The position numbers and the translations under genes were made by a program. A stretch of DNA of 64,000 nucleotides, taken from positions 2,108,001-2,172,000 of the forward strand of contig NZ_JMMA01000002.1 of NCBI RefSeq assembly GCF_000686125.1, in the 5' to 3' direction. This DNA is from Ruminococcus sp. NK3A76 (lineage in GTDB: Bacteria; Bacillota; Clostridia; Oscillospirales; Ruminococcaceae). Each line of letters begins with the position of its first letter. Positions within the stretch are counted from its first letter, which is position 1. The notes beneath the pieces are model-generated. The model searched no databases and was not told the origin of the DNA. It was given only the letters and a program-made list of their open reading frames with translations. Shown piece by piece: positions 59,745-64,000 of this stretch.

Positions 59745-60437
59745 TCATTTCTGGCCGTAGTAGGCGTTAGCACCGTGCTTTCTCAGATAGTGCTTATCAA
59801 GAAGCTCCTGCTGCATATGGCCTATAGCAGGGTTCATGCTCTGAGCGTGGTAGTTCATGAAAGCTACCTCCTCCAGCACAACTGCGTTATGAACTGCATT
59901 TATACTGTCAGTACCCCATGTGAACGGGCCGTGGCTCATAACGAGCACTGCTGGTATATCGGCAGGGCTCTTGCCCTCAAATGTCTCGATAATAACTGTG
60001 CCAGTTTCTTTCTCATACTCCCCTGCTATCTCCTCGGGGGTCATAGGGCGTGTGCAGGGTATCTCGCCGTAGAAATAGTCGCCCTGAGTTGTGCCGAGAG
60101 GGATTATCCCCTTGCCTGCCTGCGCAAAAGACGTTGCCCAGCGGCTGTGTGTATGCACGATACCGCCTATATCGCCAAAGGCCTTATAGAGTTCGAGGTG
60201 TGTGGGAGTATCGCTCGAAGGCTTATATCTGCCCTCAACGACCTTACCTGTCATAAGGTCTACCACCACCATATCATCAGCTGTCATGCTGTCATACTCA
60301 ACGCCCGAGGGCTTTATGACAACAAGGCCGCTCTCACGGTCTATCTCTGATGCATTGCCCCATGTGAAGGTAACGAGACCATACTTAGGCAGCATGAGAT
60401 TTGCCTTCAAGACCTTTTCCTTTAACTGTTCAAGCAT
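59745..60437 (-). CDS. araD: L-ribulose-5-phosphate 4-epimerase
   Basis: A 230-residue class II aldolase-family enzyme, matching the 231 residues of E. coli AraD. It converts L-ribulose-5-phosphate to D-xylulose-5-phosphate in arabinose breakdown. Metal ligands are visible: HTHS (two His near residue 96) and the later His in [19 protein letters not shown] near residue 25 and KPSGVEYD near 42 bind the phosphate. The start at 60437 follows AAGGAGGAT; the 35 extra codons upstream were rejected. Other arabinose genes are not in the window. Confidence 0.93.
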   Translation of the reverse strand: MLEQLKEKVLKANLMLPKYGLVTFTWGNASEIDRESGLVVIKPSGVEYDSMTADDMVVVDLMTGKVVEGRYKPSSDTPTHLELYKAFGDIGGIVHTHSRWATSFAQAGKGIIPLGTTQGDYFYGEIPCTRPMTPEEIAGEYEKETGTVIIETFEGKSPADIPAVLVMSHGPFTWGTDSINAVHNAVVLEEVAFMNYHAQSMNPAIGHMQQELLDKHYLRKHGANAYYGQK

Positions 60438-60619
60438 TTTTATATCCTCCTTATACATTATCTTATCAGCTATTCTTTTATTATACACCATAGCATTCAT
60501 TTTTTCAATAGCTTCTGCCTTTTTGCTTAAAAATTTAAACACTATGGATTTTACATCTGCGAAATATCTTATTCACACAGATTAAACTAAAATATTGTAT
60601 AATGCAGTTGTGAAATAAT

Positions 60620-60695
60620 GGGGTTATAGCTCAGTTGGCAGAGCGGTTGCTTCGCATGTAACAGGTCAGGGGTTCGATTCCCCTTAGCTCCACCA
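60620..60695 (+). tRNA. tRNA-Ala (anticodon CGC)
   Basis: A 76-base cloverleaf: acceptor GGGGTTA/TAGCTCC, D arm GCTC/GAGC, anticodon stem GTTGC/GTAAC with loop TTCGCAT (anticodon CGC, reads GCG), T arm AGGGG-TTCGATT-CCCCT, discriminator A and encoded CCA. The G3-U70 pair, the main alanine identity element, is present. Confidence 0.93.
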
Positions 60696-60728
60696 GAAAC
60701 GCCCTCGGAGCTTATGCACCGAGGGCTC

Positions 60729-60818
60729 AATGAATAGTGAATAGTGAAGAATGTAGAATAACAAACAGGGCGTTTTATGTATTATTCATTCTTCACTATT
60801 CTTTTTTCATTATTCATT
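60729..60818. repeat. Palindromic element, arm type TGAATAGTGAATAGTGAAGAAT
   Basis: A ~24-base left arm (60729 on) and a ~35-base right arm (60782-60818, with ATTCATTCTTCACTATTC) are inverted repeats around a ~30-base centre. The internal hairpin modules of the other elements are absent. Confidence 0.65.
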
Positions 60819-60837
60819 TGGTTGATGTCAATATAGC

Positions 60838-60872
60838 CGCCCTTGCAGGTTGCGCTGCGGGGGCGTTTTTGT
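60838..60872 (+). terminator. Terminator downstream of the tRNA
   Basis: CGCCC.TTGCAG pairs with CTGCGGGGGCG, followed by TTTTTG. It probably ends the tRNA transcript. Beyond it, up to 61176, I see only A/T-rich sequence. Confidence 0.6.
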
Positions 60873-61176
60873 TTCAAAAGAAAAATGCCAAAAAAAATGC
60901 AGCACATAACTGCGCTGCGAAGATAAAATAAAAAAACTATGTGTAGAACAAAAGAAAGGAGACAACAAAACGGATGTTTATACAAAATACATCAGATTAT
61001 CACATCAAATACATTTTGTACGTTTAACATCATATATATTATAGAATATTTTACGGCTTTAGTCAAGAAAAAAGGCCGAAATTCTCAGCTTTTCGGAAAA
61101 TTTCGGCAGTTTACACAAACTTATCACATTTAATTAGGGCGTGTTGACACGCATATATTTTAACTAAAAAAGCCTT

Positions 61177-61271
61177 TGAAAAAAGGGAAAGAAACCGGAT
61201 AATGCACACCTGACGCTCAAGCCCGATACACAGCGCCCTGCCGCATTATCCGACCCCCTTCCCTTTTGCCA
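61177..61271. repeat. Long hairpin downstream of the DUF378 gene
   Basis: AAAAGGGAA...CCGGATAATGC at the left pairs with GCATTATCCG...TTCCCTTTT at the right around a ~45-base centre. It starts ~10 bases after the DUF378 stop on the minus strand and ends in T-rich sequence, so it may be its terminator or a repeat element. Confidence 0.55.
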
Positions 61272-61281
61272 AAGCTATGCG

Positions 61282-61488
61282 CTATTCGACAGCGAGTACC
61301 CTGTTGTCCTTGAAGAACAGGCTGATGCACCAGACAGCAGATACTGCAACGAGCGTGTATATCACTCTGCTTATCACAGCTGCCGAGCCGCCGAACAGAA
61401 ACGCCACAAGGTCAAAACGGAAAATACCTATGAGTCCCCAGTTGATACCGCCGATGACCAGAAGTGCAAGTGCGATCCTATCAAGCAT
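61282..61488 (-). CDS. DUF378 small membrane protein
   Basis: A 68-residue protein with two membrane helices. It has the DUF378 signature (LLVIGGINWGLIGIFRFDLVAFLFGG at the first helix and hairpin) and a conserved YTLVAVSAVWCI second helix. The family is widespread in Firmicutes, with no known function. The start at 61488 follows AAAGGGAATGA; the TTG at 61506 precedes that site. Confidence 0.88.
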   Translation of the reverse strand: MLDRIALALLVIGGINWGLIGIFRFDLVAFLFGGSAAVISRVIYTLVAVSAVWCISLFFKDNRVLAVE

Positions 61489-61606
61489 TCTATCATTCCC
61501 TTTCAATGTTTTTTGCCGATGCTTTCGGCGTGATATTATTATGGGCAGGAAATGACGGTTTATGCATTTTTATTTTTGATGTTTGTTTTAGTATCAAATA
61601 TACTAT

Positions 61607-61646
61607 AAAGCATGGGTTTGTTGTATAATCTACAATCCCATGCTTT
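61607..61646 (-). terminator. Hairpin terminator of the XRE gene
   Basis: AAAGCATGGG pairs with CCCATGCTTT (61607-61616 with 61637-61646), beginning directly at the stop codon. The following U-rich stretch is modest. Confidence 0.6.
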
Positions 61647-61889
61647 TTAATACATTTCTTGTGTTAGAGATTTGAAAACCTCAGTATTAAAGAATTCTGT
61701 TATTGTGATATCTAATCCGTCACACAGTTTTTTTATAGTAACAATTCCTATATTCCTTGCATGGTGATTAACTATATCATTTACAGTTGACTGTGTCACA
61801 CCTGATATTGTAGATAGCTTATTTACAGTTATTCCACGTTCTATGCATAGACTTATGATACGTTCAGAAACTGCCTCAGATATATTCAT
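61647..61889 (-). CDS. XRE-family repressor of the AT-rich island
   Basis: An 80-residue protein that is almost entirely one XRE helix-turn-helix domain (ERGITVNKLSTISGVTQSTVNDIVN). The start at 61889 follows AAGGGGTG. It is divergent from a two-gene unit whose promoter carries two 18-bp palindromes with TTAACGG arms, so it probably binds those and represses both directions. The surrounding 1.5 kb is AT-richer than its neighbours, a sign of recent transfer. Confidence 0.82.
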   Translation of the reverse strand: MNISEAVSERIISLCIERGITVNKLSTISGVTQSTVNDIVNHHARNIGIVTIKKLCDGLDITITEFFNTEVFKSLTQEMY

Positions 61890-61947
61890 CACCGCACCCC
61901 TTTCGTTATTATCACATATATATAATAACATTTTTTGTGCAGCATTA

Positions 61948-61965
61948 TTAACGGTTTACCGTTGA
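61948..61965. promoter_or_regulatory. Operator O1 (near-palindrome) at the -35 box
   Basis: TTAACGGTTTACCGTTGA overlaps the first four bases of the -35 TTGACT. One mismatch per half relative to O2. Bound repressor would cover the -35. Confidence 0.75.
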
Positions 61966-61990
61966 CTTTCAAAGCGTAAAATGCTATAAT
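61962..61990 (+). promoter_or_regulatory. Sigma-A promoter of the amber ORF/lipoprotein unit
   Basis: TTGACT (61962-61967), 17-base spacer, TATAAT (61985-61990). Confidence 0.9.
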
Positions 61991-61994
61991 ATTA

Positions 61995-62012
61995 TTAACG
62001 GTATACCGTTAA
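61995..62012. promoter_or_regulatory. Operator O2, perfect 18-bp palindrome
   Basis: TTAACGGTATACCGTTAA lies four bases after the -10 box, over the likely transcription start. Centre-to-centre distance from O1 is 47 bp. Confidence 0.8.
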
Positions 62013-62034
62013 TAAACTAAAAGAGGTGATTACA

Positions 62035-62322
62035 ATGAACATTGCAATTGTTTGTATATAGCTAAGTGAACGGATAAACCAATCAATACCGGAAGATAAG
62101 ATTCAAACAGAGGCTTTTGCCGAGGTACTAAGACTTGCTATAAGTGAATTACAAGCCGATATTAATGACGCCGAATCATTCCGAGTCTTAGCTGACCTTA
62201 ATAAAGAACTCTTACCCCTATTTGATAAATCATGTGCTGCAATAGGAATAGGTAAATGTATCTCATTATTTGAAAGATACAATGAGATATATAATAAGAT
62301 AAAGGGAGGGATATTACCATGA
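62035..62322 (+). pseudogene. Small ORF with in-frame amber stop
   Basis: After a good ribosome site (AAGAGGTGATTACA) the ATG at 62035 opens a frame that meets TAG after eight codons and then stays open for 86 codons to the TGA at 62320-62322. The second part encodes a helical, coding-looking segment (LSERINQSIPEDK, then FAEVLRLAISELQ). No ATG, GTG or TTG lies in frame near the TAG that could start it. The stop overlaps the next gene's ATG (ATGA), as in a coupled operon. This is either a recent nonsense mutation or readthrough of TAG. The family is not recognised. Confidence 0.6.
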
Positions 62323-63137
62323 AAAGAATTATATCCATAATAATTGCAATGACACTATGTTTATCTTCATTTACTTCTTGTTCATTAATAGAAGAATCAT
62401 CAAAACCAACTAAACTTGCTTTAGAAAAATCTGTATATGAAGCTTATCCAGATTATGACAATTCCGAATTGCTTGAATTAATTGATCAGTTTTTAAGTGT
62501 AAATATAAGAGCACCTAAAGAAGATGTAATATCTATATATGGTGAGCCCGATGAAGAAACCATTGGTGAAGGTGTAGCCTTACATTACAATAAGGAATTT
62601 GAAAGCTATGATGAAACCAAAAAATTCAAAGCTGTTGTTTGTTTCCGTTTTTCTACATCAGACGTATTATACGATATGTCATTTTCAATTTCAACTCTTG
62701 AAAATGGGGCGTTGAATATAAATTATTTACTTAAAACAGATTCAATAATAGATAGAGTACAGAATAAATTTCCAGATTATAAAAGATTATCCTACCATGC
62801 AAATGTGGGATTACAAGATGGTATACTCGTATTAGAAGATGATATACTCGTATTAAAAAACAATAATGGAATAAGCGTTACAGTACACTCAGATAACGAC
62901 GCAAACACATCAAATAGGATAGATGTTTGTATTGTGAATTATCACAATTATGAGCCTAAGGAAACTACCAAGCAAAACAACTCATCTAATGGAAATAATA
63001 ATCAAAATAGCAGATCAGATAATTCAGGAAAGAGAATATGCGCATTTGACGGCTGTAATGCTCCTGCATCATGGGGAGATTTCTGCGATTATCATCGCAA
63101 GAAAATGAACGAATACTGGGATGCAACAAACAAATAA
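62319..63137 (+). CDS. Lipoprotein with C-terminal Cys/His zinc-like motif
   Basis: A 272-residue lipoprotein (lipobox TSC in SSFTSCSL, Cys21). The body (about 35-215) contains SVNIRAPKEDVISIYGEPDEE, like small BamE/SmpA-type lipoprotein domains. A Asn/Ser linker leads to a C-terminal motif C-x4-C-x8-C-x2-H (FDGCNAP...FCDYHRKK), typical of treble-clef zinc binding and unusual in an exported protein. Codon use is AT-rich compared with the neighbours. A 21-bp tandem duplication (62817-62858) adds seven residues. It is coupled to the upstream amber ORF. Function unknown. Confidence 0.76.
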   Translation: MKRIISIIIAMTLCLSSFTSCSLIEESSKPTKLALEKSVYEAYPDYDNSELLELIDQFLSVNIRAPKEDVISIYGEPDEETIGEGVALHYNKEFESYDETKKFKAVVCFRFSTSDVLYDMSFSISTLENGALNINYLLKTDSIIDRVQNKFPDYKRLSYHANVGLQDGILVLEDDILVLKNNNGISVTVHSDNDANTSNRIDVCIVNYHNYEPKETTKQNNSSNGNNNQNSRSDNSGKRICAFDGCNAPASWGDFCDYHRKKMNEYWDATNK

Positions 63138-63143
63138 ATCTAA

Positions 63144-63180
63144 CCCCTTCGGAAAACCACAGCTCCGAAGGGGTCTCTTT
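63144..63180 (+). terminator. Intrinsic terminator of the lipoprotein gene
   Basis: CCCCTTCGGA pairs with TCCGAAGGGG (63144-63153 with 63164-63173), then TCTCTTT. Confidence 0.88.
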
Positions 63181-63230
63181 AATAGAAAAGAAGCAGAAAT
63201 AATACATCAACAATATATCCCCACAAACAA

Positions 63231-63265
63231 ATATCCCCCGACACCTTGCGATGCCGGGGGAATAT
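63231..63265 (-). terminator. Terminator of nifJ
   Basis: ATATTCCCCCGGCA pairs with TGTCGGGGGATAT on the minus strand, just after the nifJ stop. Confidence 0.8.
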
Positions 63266-63278
63266 CATTTAACGAATA

Positions 63279-64000
<722 letters not shown>

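Noticed and set aside
60974-61027. 17-codon ORF with AAAGGAG upstream
   Set aside because: The ribosome site is good, but the peptide is very short, has no recognisable feature and lies in A/T-rich sequence; not enough support for a gene.
61560-63140. Prophage remnant
   Set aside because: The AT-rich island has an XRE repressor and operators, but no integrase, structural phage gene or attachment-site repeat was seen.

Overview
The window looks like chromosomal DNA of a Ruminococcus-type member of the Oscillospiraceae (anaerobic gut Firmicutes). The reasons are a moderate G+C content with clear AGGAGG ribosome sites and TTGACA/TATAAT promoters, a pyrophosphate-dependent phosphofructokinase, a pyruvate:ferredoxin oxidoreductase, sporulation-family cell-wall proteins (SpoIID, SleB-like, YpeB, SpoIIQ-like), and above all a cell-wall-anchored cohesin protein next to a dockerin protein, the hallmark of cellulosome-forming ruminococci. 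I see no phage, plasmid, transposase gene or CRISPR array.

Layout. 0-16 kb: housekeeping genes (Asp23 protein with FakA-like kinase, ZIP metal transporter, metallophosphoesterase, ilvE, an SPFH protein, DUF1836 regulator, pfp, SH3 protein, histone-like protein, HU, Maf). These are separated by gaps filled with palindromic repeat elements. 16-26 kb: envelope and sulfur genes (zinc-ribbon protein, SpoIID, SleB-like hydrolase, class B sortase, CinA, thiI with its cysteine desulfurase, YpeB). 26-33 kb: a polyphosphate-type locus (carbohydrate-binding lipoprotein, DUF4956, VTC domain) divergent from a membrane protein plus OmpR-family two-component system. Two arrays of 11/12-bp direct repeats lie between them. 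33-37 kb: two secreted repeat proteins, one with BspA-type leucine-rich repeats. 37-44 kb: an ECF transporter operon headed by two DUF4430 (transcobalamin-C-like) surface proteins and a cobalamin-type riboswitch candidate. 44-55 kb: lipoproteins, a second SPFH protein with a ribbon-helix-helix partner, an XRE/sigma-region-4 fusion with an anti-sigma-like membrane partner, a signal-peptidase-like protein, valS, an XRE-TPR regulator and a SpoIIQ-like M23 protein. 55-60 kb: divergent cohesin and dockerin genes. 60-64 kb: araD, tRNA-Ala(CGC), a small AT-rich island under an XRE regulator with two palindromic operators, and the 3' end of nifJ.

How the parts connect. The single class B sortase (20.2-21.3 kb) probably anchors the two proteins with NPKT[G/S] sorting signals: the DUF4430 protein at 42.6 kb and the cohesin protein at 55.5 kb. 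The 37-44 kb operon reads as a surface-to-membrane vitamin B12 capture and uptake system: wall-anchored DUF4430, a membrane-anchored protein with the intrinsic-factor-like order alpha/alpha repeats plus DUF4430, then EcfT, fused EcfA-EcfA and an S component. The most unusual non-coding feature is a family of intergenic elements with variable inverted arms, a constant GCCCGAATGGGC palindrome and small hairpins whose sequences differ but whose pairing is kept.

All calls come from reading the sequence and remembered family features; no database search was run.
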